From Edaphobacter aggregans DSM 19364 (lineage in GTDB: Bacteria > Acidobacteriota > Terriglobia > Terriglobales > Acidobacteriaceae), in contig NZ_JQKI01000002.1 of NCBI RefSeq assembly GCF_000745965.1, positions 186,001-250,000 of the forward strand: DNA of 64,000 bases, read 5' to 3'. Every line of letters starts with the position of its first letter. Position 1 is the first letter of the stretch. The position numbers were made by a program, and so were the translations under genes. Positions 26,049 to 35,645 of the stretch are shown here, in pieces. Below the pieces are notes generated by a model. That model had not been told where the DNA came from. It saw nothing but the letters and a program-made list of their open reading frames with translations, and searched no databases.

Positions 26049-28817
26049 CTATTTCTTCCATAACGTTATCTTTAGGCCACCATAGATATTGAATGGAGTT
26101 CCTGGAGCCAGGAAGCTTGAACTTCGAATTGGGATCTCACCATTGCCTGTGCCGTATGGGGTGCCAAATGGCTGTGCTACGAAGTGGTCGTTATCGTCGA
26201 ATGGGGTGGTGCCAAGCTGGGCACCGGTTGAGTAGTGCTTATCGAGCAGGTTATTCAACTGCACGAAAAGCTGGATGCGCGGAATGATCTGGTACCGCAC
26301 ACCGAAGTCGGCGATCCCATAGCCCGCGGATTTGCCGGAGCCGAGATAGAAGACACCATCCGGCTGGTGCATGTTGTTTTCATTGCCACGGGCGAAAGAG
26401 GAACCAACTGCGCGAATATCCATCTCAGCCGTTAACTTGGGCGAAGGCCTGTACTGGCCAGAGAGCTTGAATAGATTGCGCGGTACCTGCGGAATAAAAT
26501 TTCCGGGAGTGATGCGAATGTCGCCTTCGGTACCAGGCATATCTGCCAGAGCACTGTCGTTCGTGCTGTTACTGCCTCCGTTAATGGTCTGCGGACTCTG
26601 GTAGGTGGCATTCAGGAAGGTATAGTTGCCGCCCGCGCTCCAGTGCTGCCAGTCTTTGGTTAGTTCGAGTTCCACACCGCTGCGACGTGTCTTGCCAAAG
26701 TTGAGAAAGTAGCCGAAGCCGGTCTGCTCAGAGGCGACGAAGAGCAGGTCATTGTGGTTTTGGCCGAAAAAGTAGTTGGCGCTCCAATGAAATGTGCCAA
26801 TGTCGTTGCTGCGGATACCAACCTCGAGGGTGCGCGAGACAACCTGCTTGAGCGGAGGATCGCTGACCAATGCGTTCGGCAAATTGCAAGGCTCATTCGG
26901 GTCAGCACATCCAAGTTCGATCGATGTTGGAGACCTGCTCGCTTCGCTGTAGTTGAAGTAAGTGTTGAAAAAACGAGAGGGCCTGAACGTGAACCCAGCC
27001 GCAGGATTGAATCGCTGGAAGGCATTGTTGCTGGTCAGATTGCCACGCGCCGCCGAAGGAGGCAGATAATCCACATTGTCCAGAGAGGTGTGGTTGTAGC
27101 GGCCGGAGAAGGTAAAAGCCCACGGACCAGAGGTGAATGTGTCGGTAGCATAGATGCTCGGCGTGTTTACGGTTCCGTGCAGCCAGACCTGGGTGTCTAC
27201 GGGCTCGTCATCTGCGAAGGTCGTGCCATCCAGAAAGACCGGGACCAGCGTAAAGGAGACGTTGTCCGGATTGAGATAGCCGAGTTGAGTTAGCTGGTAG
27301 TACGTCGAGGTGCCGCGGTCCCACCCGGCCCCCACGGCCAAACGGTTATGCATGGTCGTCCACGTAACCAGGCCGGAGAGGCCATAGCTGTTCTGTTTAT
27401 TCGAGGTTCTTGTAATGACACCATTGCACTTTTCCGACGGCTCGCCGCCGGTGTCGTTCTGGAGCGACTGGGCGAGACAGCGCCAGTATGGAAAGGGCTG
27501 TGTTGTAGCGTTGCCTGTCGTTGGAAAATCTTTGTAGCCCGCGGCAGTAAGTGCCGCGATATCGGCTGCGCTGAGAGTGTAGAGATTCTGGTCGAAGGAG
27601 TCTTCGTTCAAATCGCCATTGGAGCTGTCAGTTCGCACGTAGCGATAGTAGGCATTGGCAGAGAGAGTCAGGTTATTCGTTGCTGCGTGACTTACATTCA
27701 ACGTGAGTGAAGGAGAATGATTCCAGGTCACATCCGGAATCGTATTGACGGAGGTATAGTCAACCTTCAGGAAACGGAAGTCTGCCGTACCGTTTCCGGT
27801 CAACCAGTTATTCGCGTAAGCTCCGCTCAGATAGACGCTCGTCTTTGCGTCCGTCCATCCGATCTTTGCGGAAGCCTGTCGTACTTCAGACGGAGAATCT
27901 TGACGCCATCCGTCTTCGCGATAAAGATTCCCTGCGAGGTAATAGTTGAATCCACGAGGTAAAACGCCTCCTAGTTCTGCCTCGCCGGCGCGTCGTCCAA
28001 ACTTTCCGCCTGTGATCTGTAGTGAACCACCGGGCGCAGTCAGGCCATCCTTTGACTGCACTGAGACCGCTCCTCCCAGTGTGTTCAACCCGTAGATGGG
28101 GTTAGAGCCGGGAATCAACGCCATATCCCGGATCGCTACTTTTGGGATCAGGTCCCATGCAACGATGTCGCCAAACGGCTGGTTCTGTCGCACGCCGTCC
28201 ATATAGACAGAGAGCCCTTCCGGAGTCCCCAGCAGGGGAGAGGCCGTGTAGCCGCGATAGCTGATGTCCGGCTGGTACGGATTTCCCTGGTTCTCATTGA
28301 CGTAGACACTGGTCAGACGCTTGTTCATCAGGTCTGCGAGATCGAGTGCATTGCTGTCCTCAAGGTTTTTTGCTGTCAATCCCTGCACCGGTACCGGTAT
28401 CTGGTCGCGAGACTGAGTCGCCTCCCCAATCGGGGTGGGAGAAAAGACTGTGACGCTGGTGGGGGTGCCTTGAACAAGCAGCGTAACTTCTCGAAAAACA
28501 GGCGATGCCGAGGTTACATCGATCTCCATGAGACGAGAAGCGAAGCCGGACGTCGAGATTTGTAGTTGATACCTCCCGAAGGCTAATCTGTCCAGAGAAA
28601 GTGCGCCCTGGGCGTTGGTCTGAAAGGTAAGGTTGGTACCGGGGCCGGTGATACTGACGATGGCACGCAAACCAGCGCCCGAAGGGTCATTCACCTGGAG
28701 TCTGATCTCACCAATGTGTCCGCCAGCTTGCGCGGCCGTCGTTTGTGAGTAAGCAAGATCTCCGATGCAAAACAAAAAAGAGATCCATAACAGGCCGGAG
28801 CGCAGAATCAGCGGCAC
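26049..28817 (-). CDS. TonB-dependent outer-membrane receptor with carboxypeptidase-regulatory N-terminal domain
   Basis: The frame runs open to 28886, but GTG at 28817 is preferred: AAGGAGA lies six bases upstream and the product then opens with a clean signal peptide (MPLILRSGLLWISFLFCIGD). That gives 922 residues. Residues about 35-115 are a CarboxypepD_reg-like fold (IRLQVNDPSGAGLRAIVSIT, FGRYQLQISTSGF). The plug follows (NLEDSNALDLADLMNKRLTS, ISYRGYTASPLLGTPEGLSV, YGLNTLGGAVSVQSKDG) and then the 22-strand barrel ending in GGLKITLWKK, with a terminal hydrophobic residue pattern close to the usual barrel end. The plug style is that of iron/vitamin-type receptors rather than the Oar type at 39.4 kb. 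The ligand cannot be told. Confidence 0.9.
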   Translation of the reverse strand: MPLILRSGLLWISFLFCIGDLAYSQTTAAQAGGHIGEIRLQVNDPSGAGLRAIVSITGPGTNLTFQTNAQGALSLDRLAFGRYQLQISTSGFASRLMEIDVTSASPVFREVTLLVQGTPTSVTVFSPTPIGEATQSRDQIPVPVQGLTAKNLEDSNALDLADLMNKRLTSVYVNENQGNPYQPDISYRGYTASPLLGTPEGLSVYMDGVRQNQPFGDIVAWDLIPKVAIRDMALIPGSNPIYGLNTLGGAVSVQSKDGLTAPGGSLQITGGKFGRRAGEAELGGVLPRGFNYYLAGNLYREDGWRQDSPSEVRQASAKIGWTDAKTSVYLSGAYANNWLTGNGTADFRFLKVDYTSVNTIPDVTWNHSPSLTLNVSHAATNNLTLSANAYYRYVRTDSSNGDLNEDSFDQNLYTLSAADIAALTAAGYKDFPTTGNATTQPFPYWRCLAQSLQNDTGGEPSEKCNGVITRTSNKQNSYGLSGLVTWTTMHNRLAVGAGWDRGTSTYYQLTQLGYLNPDNVSFTLVPVFLDGTTFADDEPVDTQVWLHGTVNTPSIYATDTFTSGPWAFTFSGRYNHTSLDNVDYLPPSAARGNLTSNNAFQRFNPAAGFTFRPSRFFNTYFNYSEASRSPTSIELGCADPNEPCNLPNALVSDPPLKQVVSRTLEVGIRSNDIGTFHWSANYFFGQNHNDLLFVASEQTGFGYFLNFGKTRRSGVELELTKDWQHWSAGGNYTFLNATYQSPQTINGGSNSTNDSALADMPGTEGDIRITPGNFIPQVPRNLFKLSGQYRPSPKLTAEMDIRAVGSSFARGNENNMHQPDGVFYLGSGKSAGYGIADFGVRYQIIPRIQLFVQLNNLLDKHYSTGAQLGTTPFDDNDHFVAQPFGTPYGTGNGEIPIRSSSFLAPGTPFNIYGGLKITLWKK

Positions 28818-29002
28818 CCTGCGTCTCCTTGTGCGCCGTGATCGTAGATGAATTCTCCGTCCTTGCCTGGGTCTTTGTTCTTGCATTCCCGAAGGCTGCT
28901 GATTTGGTTTATTTCCATGAGAAGTGCAAGATTATGCTTTCGAATCCCCTTTTTTCCATACCTGTGTGGGTTGTTCAATGCACGAGAGTAAAGTGTGCCA
29001 AG

Positions 29003-29059
29003 TTAATGCTTTAGACGGCCGAATTATCATTTTAATGCTTTAGACGGCCGAATCATCGT
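29003..29059. repeat. Two tandem 29-bp units
   Basis: TTAATGCTTTAGACGGCCGA begins at 29003 and again at 29032; the units are 29 bp apart and nearly identical over 28 bases (AATTATCAT versus AATCATCGT at the ends). The duplication lies at the end of the IS66-type remnant, and may be a junction scar or a target duplication. Confidence 0.7.
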
Positions 29060-29310
29060 TTCTTTGAAAACACTCACCGGCTTGACGGATCGTTCGGGCT
29101 TCTCCGTCTCGCCACCTTCGGCGGCAGGGGTCGGCATTGACCGGTGCTCTCGCGCCACCCGTGCGATCGATGCGCCAGGCACCAACGTCGCCTCTACAAT
29201 GCGTCGCTTCTCCTCTGCCGTACGGATGAACCCGCTTGCCCGCAGTACCAGCTTCGCCCATTTCTATCGTCTCGCTCACAATGCCATCGTCGGCCGGATC
29301 AAGCCGCATG
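29045..29310 (-). pseudogene. IS66-type transposase accessory ORF (TnpA-like) remnant
   Basis: On the minus strand the HTH segment RTAEEKRRIVEATLVPGASI followed by ARVAREH is readable, the start of the small helix-turn-helix protein (TnpA/OrfA) of IS66-family elements; LRASGF precedes it. After REH the expected GVNA continues instead as RSMPTPAAEGGETEKPERSV, as in the acidic linker of such proteins. The frame is cut upstream and no TnpB or TnpC gene is present, so the IS is a fragment. Confidence 0.65.
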
Positions 29311-29359
29311 TCTACACGGCGAGGACCGGGCGCTTACGTTCATGCCTGAGGTCTTGATC

Positions 29360-29677
29360 TACAAGCCGTAGCGCAAGCGGGGCTTGGCCGCTTTGCCTGA
29401 GTCCTCACCAAGCTCGCGTTCCCTTGTAGTGCTCTACAAGGTCTGCGCCGTGAGAGATGAAGTCACACCCGATTGCTGCGGTGTGTTGGCTTGCTGCCTG
29501 TACTCATCAGCTTTCTTTTGAGCCTTCGCCTTCGTCAGTTCTGTGATGTCACCAAAAATCGCCTTTCGTTTGACGCCGTTTCACGCCAAGGAAAGACGTT
29601 ACATCAGGTCCAATCGTTCTCTTCTCGATTGTCAAAGACCCCTGCTTATAGCGATTTCTTTTGTGCTTTATTTTCAT
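29360..29677 (-). pseudogene. N-terminal remnant of a second tyrosine-recombinase integrase
   Basis: The ATG at 29677 has AAAGGAAGG just upstream. The product starts MKIKHKRNRYKQGSLTIEKR TIGPDV, then loses frame at the expected WRE stretch, resumes as NGVKRKAIFGDITELTKAKA, QKKADEYRQQANTPQQSGVT, and after another shift RELGEDSGKAAKPRLRYGL. This is the arm-binding and SAM-like N-terminus of the same integrase type whose C-termini are at 15.3 and 55.5 kb. At least two frameshifts; it breaks off at the IS66 remnant. Confidence 0.75.
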
Positions 29678-29699
29678 GCTGCCTTCCTTTCATGGGGTA

Positions 29700-30180
29700 G
29701 GCGGCATGACCGACGGGAACAGTGGATCCGGCGCTATCCAAGCCGCGATCTCCTGCGAGTTCAGTGATGGCATGATGCCGGAGGTCGTGGAAGCGTAACC
29801 CTGCCAGCGGACTCTTGATGCCTTTAGTCGACGCTTTGTACTCTTGATTGGAACATTCATCGGTGGGGCTCTGGAGCCGCTTGCAAGAAGGGCAGAAGAT
29901 GACGCGGGCGAGATTTCGCCATGACGACGCGCGCCATGGCGTCTGTGGTTCGTAGGGTCTATCCGTGCGGTTTCACAGGCCGGAAAGAGGTAATGGCCGG
30001 ACTGGAGCGTGCCGAACGCCTGAGCCCGTCGGTACAGAGCGAGAACCACCTCCAGGCGTCCGTATTCCCAGGGATCATGCGTTCCCCGGCATCCGTCTTG
30101 CTCTTCCGAACCGTGAGAGTACGTTCAATCAGGTCGATATCACGCCAACGCAACTGCTTTATCTCGCAACCTCGCATTCA
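29700..30180 (-). pseudogene. Catalytic-core remnant of a tyrosine-recombinase integrase
   Basis: Minus strand: MRGCEIKQLRWRDIDLIERT holds box I (the catalytic Arg is normally in TGxRxxE/C), then TVRKSKTDAGERMIP, ALYRRAQAFG, HYLFPACETARIDP in a second frame, and in a third frame SPLAGLRFHDLRHHAITELA, the box II HxLRH. After this it is cut: the GHVS...HYSH end with the Tyr is missing. Several frameshifts make it non-functional. It lies directly upstream (minus strand) of the N-terminal remnant at 29.4-29.7 kb, so two integrase genes were once in tandem. Confidence 0.8.
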
Positions 30181-30430
30181 ACTGTAATTCAGAATCGAAC
30201 ATCTCGGGGCAGCCTTGGCAGTCTGGACCTACTGTGGGCGCCGAGACGAATTCAACTCTTCCATGCTTCACCGCGCCCCAAAGGATTTTGGAGCGCGGGC
30301 AGTTATCGCGCCATCAATTACGGATTTGTGAGGATGTCCGTCACTGGCGGGTTCTCGTCGCAACGATCGTCGCGACGACTCAGTCCTGGAGTGCGTGGCT
30401 CTCGACGGCACCATTTCGTGAGGAGGACGC

Positions 30431-30568
30431 AGGGCGGCTTATGCGAAGCTTCCGTATTCGGTAAACCAAAGACGTCCGCTTCATTCCTAGTCGCTCTGCC
30501 GCACCATTCCGTCCGCCGACTATCCAATTGCTCGCCTCAAGCGCACGGAGGATATGATCAACGGAGAG
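30431..30568 (-). pseudogene. Fis-type HTH end of a sigma-54-dependent activator (fragment)
   Basis: The minus-strand stretch DHILRALEASNWIVGGRNGA followed by AERLGMKRTSLVYRIRKL is the C-terminal Fis-type DNA-binding helix pair of NtrC/FhlA-type activators (the NWxVGGxNGAAxRLGxKRTTL pattern of FhlA-like proteins). The AAA+ domain that should precede it is absent; it abuts the LysR fragment on the other strand. Confidence 0.7.
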
Positions 30569-31052
30569 GTACCTCCACTCAAACTCGGTTTCTCCCCTTT
30601 TGTAAATCCTCTTCTCCTTCAGACACTCCGCGCCGCATACGGTGTGCTCTCTCCTAGATGTGAGATTCAACTTTCCAGTGGTGACACGACACACATTCTG
30701 GATCGGCTGAATCAAAGTGGTCTGGATTGCGCCATCCTCCCCATGCCGAAAGATAGAGATCTCTGGAACGTCCTGCAAGTGACGCAGTCTCCACTCGTTC
30801 TGTGTATGCGCAGGGATGATCCGCTCACGTCTCAAATAGAGGTGGCCATTCATCAAGCCGCACACGCATTAGGATCTTTCGCGACCCGGAGTTGCATCCG
30901 TCTGCACATTCTCGACTGGCTGAGATGTTTACAGAAGTGGGAATCTCTTTAAGGCTTGCAAACTCAGCAGCCACACCAGCAGACATGCGATGAATGGTCA
31001 AGGAGACAGGCGGGCTGGCGTTGATTGACCAGCTTGCTCGCAAAAAACGCTA
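30554..31052 (+). pseudogene. LysR-type regulator, effector-binding domain remnant
   Basis: Plus strand: LKLGFSPFVNPLLLQTLRAA, DRLNQSGLDCAILPMPKDRD and QSPLVLCMRRDDPL match the periplasmic-binding-fold half of LysR regulators. Near 30865 the frame shifts and continues as RIFRDPELHPSAHSRLAEMF, VGISLRLANSAATPADMR, then a TGA where Trp is expected, and MVKETGGLALIDQLARK. The N-terminal winged helix is missing. Clearly decayed. Confidence 0.75.
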
Positions 31053-31174
31053 GGAAACCACTGGGATCTCGATTCCAGCCAGAATGAACTCGTTGGTTCC
31101 CTTTCGGGGTGTGTGAAAGGAGATGCATTCAAGGTCGCTTGTCTCGATATCCAGCGTGCTTCATACTCGATAGT

Positions 31175-32137
31175 GTGAGTGTGACCACGTACAAAGGTTT
31201 TGCATTGTCCAACGATTGCCTGTCGGTCCAGATTTCGCCCGAGGAGGGTGGTCGAATTAGCTCCTTGCAATCCAAGGTAACTGGGGTAGAATTCCTCACC
31301 CAATCCACGAATCGACACATCCGGCTCGAGCCCGGCTATGACGCTCAATTCCAGCACGGAGCTTGTGCCGGGATTGAGGAATGCCTGCCGACGGTCGGGG
31401 CATGCGATGACCGAACCGCAGGCGGACCCGTTCCTGACCACGGCGATTTCTGGCAACTCTCCTGGAGAGTGACTGAACAATCCGCGGATCGCATTGTCCT
31501 TTCGGCGACAGGATTCAGCCGTCCACTGTTCTTCCAGAAAACGGTCGCCTTACGAGATGTCGGTCTCTCCATCCGCTACCATGTCCAAAATATCGCGGAG
31601 ACTGACACGTCGTTTCTGTACGCCTGCCACCCCTTGTTTGCAGTTGAGGCAGGCGACCGCATCGCCCTTCCTTCCGAGATCAACACCCTCCAATTGACCT
31701 ACTCGCGCACAGGATGCCTGGGGCAGACGGGCAACTTCGTTTCTTGGCCTGGCGAAGGGCTTGATACCGTACTGCCGAACAATGCAGAAGAAGCGGACAT
31801 GTTTTACTCCCGTCAGACAAAGACGGGACGTTGTGGTCTGTATCGCACGCGGAGCAAACAGGGTCTGATCCTCTCCTATTCGTCTGGAGTCCTGCCTTAT
31901 CTCGGTCTTTGGCTCTGTTATGGAGGATGGCCTGGAGGCCAATCGCCTCAGCAATACGCGGTTGCAATCGAGCCGACAACTGCACCTTGCAATACACTCA
32001 AACAAGCACAGGCCGCACGGCTAGCACGTCTGCTGCTGCCAGGCGATCACTTGGACTGGGAGCTAACCTTTCAACCGACTTCCTCTGGAATCTCATGGCA
32101 GGAATTTCAAAACCTCATCGAGGGAGAGGCTCGATAG
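31175..32137 (+). CDS. Aldose 1-epimerase-like (galactose-mutarotase fold) protein
   Basis: About 320 residues of the galactose-mutarotase-like fold: FALSNDCLSVQISPEEGGRI at the N-terminus, LEPGYDAQFQHG, and the central PVPDHGDFWQLSW, where mutarotases carry the catalytic His. The C-terminal Glu is plausibly in YAVAIEPTTAPCNTL. It would interconvert alpha and beta anomers of a hexose or bind a related sugar. The start is uncertain: the open frame reaches GTG 31109, with TTG 31139 and GTG 31175 or 31181 as alternatives, none with an ideal ribosome site. It stands next to the galactoside locus, which favours a galactose role. Confidence 0.75.
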   Translation: MSVTTYKGFALSNDCLSVQISPEEGGRISSLQSKVTGVEFLTQSTNRHIRLEPGYDAQFQHGACAGIEECLPTVGACDDRTAGGPVPDHGDFWQLSWRVTEQSADRIVLSATGFSRPLFFQKTVALRDVGLSIRYHVQNIAETDTSFLYACHPLFAVEAGDRIALPSEINTLQLTYSRTGCLGQTGNFVSWPGEGLDTVLPNNAEEADMFYSRQTKTGRCGLYRTRSKQGLILSYSSGVLPYLGLWLCYGGWPGGQSPQQYAVAIEPTTAPCNTLKQAQAARLARLLLPGDHLDWELTFQPTSSGISWQEFQNLIEGEAR

Positions 32138-32291
32138 GCTGGCCTTGAGGCAGTCTTCAACATCGCACACACATTCTCAGTCTTAAGCAGCTTGAGAACG
32201 CCTACGCCTATCGCTTGCTGGAAAATTCAGAAGTACGATTCGCCGTTGAGCTTGTGAACTGCGGAACTGCGGTTCACAAGCGATGGATGCC

Positions 32292-33389
32292 CTATGTGAG
32301 GGTATCGAATTCAACATCGATCTCTTCATCAGTTCCCGAAACCCGATTGGCAAAGAGCTGGAGGTTGCTCTTCAACACAATGTGGGGTGCCAGACGCACC
32401 ACCGGGGGTGTCGGCTCGCTCCTCATCAGATAGGCCACGAGATTTTCGAAAGCAAGTTTTCCCTGGGTAAAGGGTCGTTGATAGAGCGTCGCTAAGACTT
32501 TGTCCGCCTTAATGAGGGTAATGAGATCCTGAAACAGGTCAGTCGCAATCACTTGCACCTTACCGAGAAGGCCCAGCTCTTCCAATGCCTCAAGCACGGC
32601 CATACTGTTGGCGGTACTCAAGTAAAGTCCTTCAGGGCGATCCTTGCGCCGCATCAATGTCACCGCCTGACGGTATGCTTCCTTGGGCTTTTCATGGCCT
32701 TCGAGCGTCGGTAAAAGTGTCAGATGTGGCGCCTGTACTGCCAGCGTCGCCGCAAATCCACTCAACTTCTCGGCATGATCCAGTGTAGAAAGCTCACCTG
32801 TCAGGATGGCGACATTGGCCTTCCGCGGAAGCTTATGCGCTAACAACTCAGCCGCAATGGCACCGCTAACGTAGGCATGAGTTGAAACGGAACCGACACG
32901 CCCCGTGTTGGGAGCATCACTACCAACACACATCATCGCCGTACCGTTGCGCGAGATCTTCCGAATGAGAGGACTGAATCTCTGAATATTCCCCGGGAGA
33001 AAGATAATCCCGTCATATTTTCGGGCATAGGCCGCCTCCAGAGAGTCCGTATCCCCGACTCCGATTCGTGGATATTCGTGAAACTCGAGCGAGACCTGTG
33101 AGCCGATCACCGCCGCAGCCGCGGCACGAATTCCAGAACGCAAGGGATCGAAGAAGTAGGAGATGTGCCGCGGTAAGACTACCCCAATGGAAACGTGCCG
33201 ATTCCGCTTTAGGGCTTGGGCGGCAAGATTGGGTTTATACCCTAGTTGCTCGGCCACCTGCAATACACGAGCCTTTGTCTTCTCACTCACTCCCCTTCGG
33301 CCGTGGAGCGCACGATCGACCGTCCCAATCGAAATATTCAATGCTTTGGCGATGTTCTTGATCCCAACGCTGTTCGACTCGTCTCTCAT
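32292..33389 (-). CDS. LacI/PurR family transcriptional regulator
   Basis: The HTH of the LacI family is clear: VGIKNIAKALNISIGTVDRA, LHGRRGVSEKTKARVLQVAE, QLGYKPNLAAQAL with the hinge helix. The rest is a periplasmic-binding-protein-like effector domain (SIGVVLPRHISYFFDPLRSG, YDGIIFLPGN, MCVGSDAPNTGRVGSVSTHA, TLYQRPFTQGKLAFENLVAY). The frame extends upstream to TTG 33440 and ATG 33428, but ATG 33389 puts the HTH within the first ten residues and has CAAGG six bases upstream. The family uses sugar effectors. It lies in the galactoside locus; candidate operators with core CGTACACG precede the transport and GH27 genes. Confidence 0.92.
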   Translation of the reverse strand: MRDESNSVGIKNIAKALNISIGTVDRALHGRRGVSEKTKARVLQVAEQLGYKPNLAAQALKRNRHVSIGVVLPRHISYFFDPLRSGIRAAAAAVIGSQVSLEFHEYPRIGVGDTDSLEAAYARKYDGIIFLPGNIQRFSPLIRKISRNGTAMMCVGSDAPNTGRVGSVSTHAYVSGAIAAELLAHKLPRKANVAILTGELSTLDHAEKLSGFAATLAVQAPHLTLLPTLEGHEKPKEAYRQAVTLMRRKDRPEGLYLSTANSMAVLEALEELGLLGKVQVIATDLFQDLITLIKADKVLATLYQRPFTQGKLAFENLVAYLMRSEPTPPVVRLAPHIVLKSNLQLFANRVSGTDEEIDVEFDTLT

Positions 33390-33614
33390 GTAGAGCCTTG
33401 ATCCATCAAATAATTTTCCGCGAGCCATTTTCTCATCCAATTTCGGGTACCGCTATAGCACTGTCTGGAATGACGCTTGTATGCTCGGCTGCATCGTAAC
33501 CACGGATCAGGCAGTGGACACCGAGCCACTTGAAACGTATTGCCACACGGAGTTCAGGTTTTCCCCACTCATCTCAGATTTGTTGGAAAACGAGCTCAAT
33601 GATCTGCACATGTC

Positions 33615-34099
<485 letters not shown>

Positions 34100-34214
34100 T
34101 GTTCTCCTTTCAGATCTGCCGCTTGGCTACACGTCACGCCTTCGATCGATCGAAAACTACAGTCGAATCCGATATCGTTTTGCGAAAATGAATGATTCAG
34201 TCGACCACGGTGTC

Positions 34215-35645
34215 CTAGCCATCCAAGACACCGGCCTCGATCTGTTCGAGGCTCCGACCTTTAGTTTCGCGAACCGAAGTAGCAACCAGAACACACCCGA
34301 GTACGCAGATCACTCCGTAGGCAGCGAATACCCAAGCTGTGCCTAAACGGCGGTTCAGGATGGGAAAGCTGTAGGTCAGTGCGAAAGAAGCCAGCCACAA
34401 GGCGCTGACGGAGATCGAGACGCCTTGTGCCCGAACGCGTTGCGGAAAGATCTCCGCAATAAGCACCCAAGTTACGGGTGCCAGCGTCAGTGCATAGCAG
34501 GCGATTGCGCTAAGTGTAAGCGTCAGAACGGCGATCCCACCAATTCCGGCTCGATAGGCAAACGCACACAGAAAATGAGACACCGCAATGCCAATACATC
34601 CTAGAATCATCAGTTTTCGTCGCCCTACTTTGTCGATCATGAGCATGGCCATCACAGTGAAGATGAGATTGATGGCACCCGTAATGACGATGTTCAGAAA
34701 GACGTCATTCGCTTTATACCCGGCATTCCGATAGACCTCGGCCGCGTAATTAAATAGAACGTTAATTCCAGTCCATTGCTGTAACACAGCCAGCGCCATT
34801 CCTAATAAAACGACACGTCGCACTGAGGGGCGCGCGAGTTCGCCCCATGAGTGGTTTGTAGCCTTCTGCTCCGTAGTCAACGCACGCTCGATGGCTGCTA
34901 ATTCCGCCTTCGCATATTTCTTTCCTCCCACCCTTTCAAGCGTAAGTAGAGCGTTCTCACGACGATGGCGTGTGACCAGCCAGCGAGGACTCTCGGGTAT
35001 CCATAGCGACGCAAATGTAAAGATGGCCGCCGGCACCACCAGCGCGCTGAACATCCAACGCCATCCGTACTGAACGTTCCAGGATTGCAGCAAAACGTCG
35101 GACGCGGTATGCTCCGGCACTGGCCGGGCCAACAGCCAGTTCACGATCTGGGCCATCAGAATTCCTACGACGATGGCGAACTGGTTCAGACTGACGAGCC
35201 GTCCACGAAGATTCGAAGGACTGAGTTCTGCGATGTAGAGAGGAGACACGTTCGAGCTAAGTCCGATCGCCACGCCACCAACTACCCTCCACATGATGAA
35301 ACTTGAAAATGTGGAGGCCCAACCTGTCAGCACGGAAGAGATGGCGAACAAAACCGCGGACACTAAGAGCACAGGTTTCCTACCAAGCCGATCGGCCAAC
35401 GAACCTGCCATCAGGGAACCCACAAGGCAACCAACGAGTGCACAACTATTTGCCCAGCCCACGAGGCTAGCCGAGGTCAGATGAAAGTAGATTTCATAGA
35501 ACTCTCGCGCGCCCCCGATTACCACCCAGTCGTAGCCGAAGAGCAAGCCGCCCAGTGCGGCGACCAAGGCAATCCCCCACACGTATCCTTTGCGTTCACT
35601 CGCAACGGAAGCCTCGTTTGATATCGCGCTTACTGGCCCCTGCAC
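34215..35645 (-). CDS. MFS sugar porter
   Basis: 476 residues with twelve predictable membrane segments. Sugar-porter signatures are present: ADRLGRKPVLLVSAV (loop 2-3), GVAIGLSSNVSPLYIAELSP and NLRGRLVSLNQFAIVVG, WIPESPRWLV after helix 6, MLMIDKVGRRKLMILG (loop 8-9), PVTWVLIAEIFPQRVRAQGV and VRETKGRSLEQIE at the C-terminus. Such permeases import hexoses by proton symport across the inner membrane. Starts at GTG 35645 and overlaps the end of the DUF5107 gene by 16 bases, so the two are one operon. Likely substrate: galactose or a small galactoside, by context. Confidence 0.93.
   Translation of the reverse strand: MQGPVSAISNEASVASERKGYVWGIALVAALGGLLFGYDWVVIGGAREFYEIYFHLTSASLVGWANSCALVGCLVGSLMAGSLADRLGRKPVLLVSAVLFAISSVLTGWASTFSSFIMWRVVGGVAIGLSSNVSPLYIAELSPSNLRGRLVSLNQFAIVVGILMAQIVNWLLARPVPEHTASDVLLQSWNVQYGWRWMFSALVVPAAIFTFASLWIPESPRWLVTRHRRENALLTLERVGGKKYAKAELAAIERALTTEQKATNHSWGELARPSVRRVVLLGMALAVLQQWTGINVLFNYAAEVYRNAGYKANDVFLNIVITGAINLIFTVMAMLMIDKVGRRKLMILGCIGIAVSHFLCAFAYRAGIGGIAVLTLTLSAIACYALTLAPVTWVLIAEIFPQRVRAQGVSISVSALWLASFALTYSFPILNRRLGTAWVFAAYGVICVLGCVLVATSVRETKGRSLEQIEAGVLDG

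Noticed and set aside
29003..29059. CRISPR-like repeat
   Set aside because: Only two units directly abutting with no spacers and no cas genes in the window.
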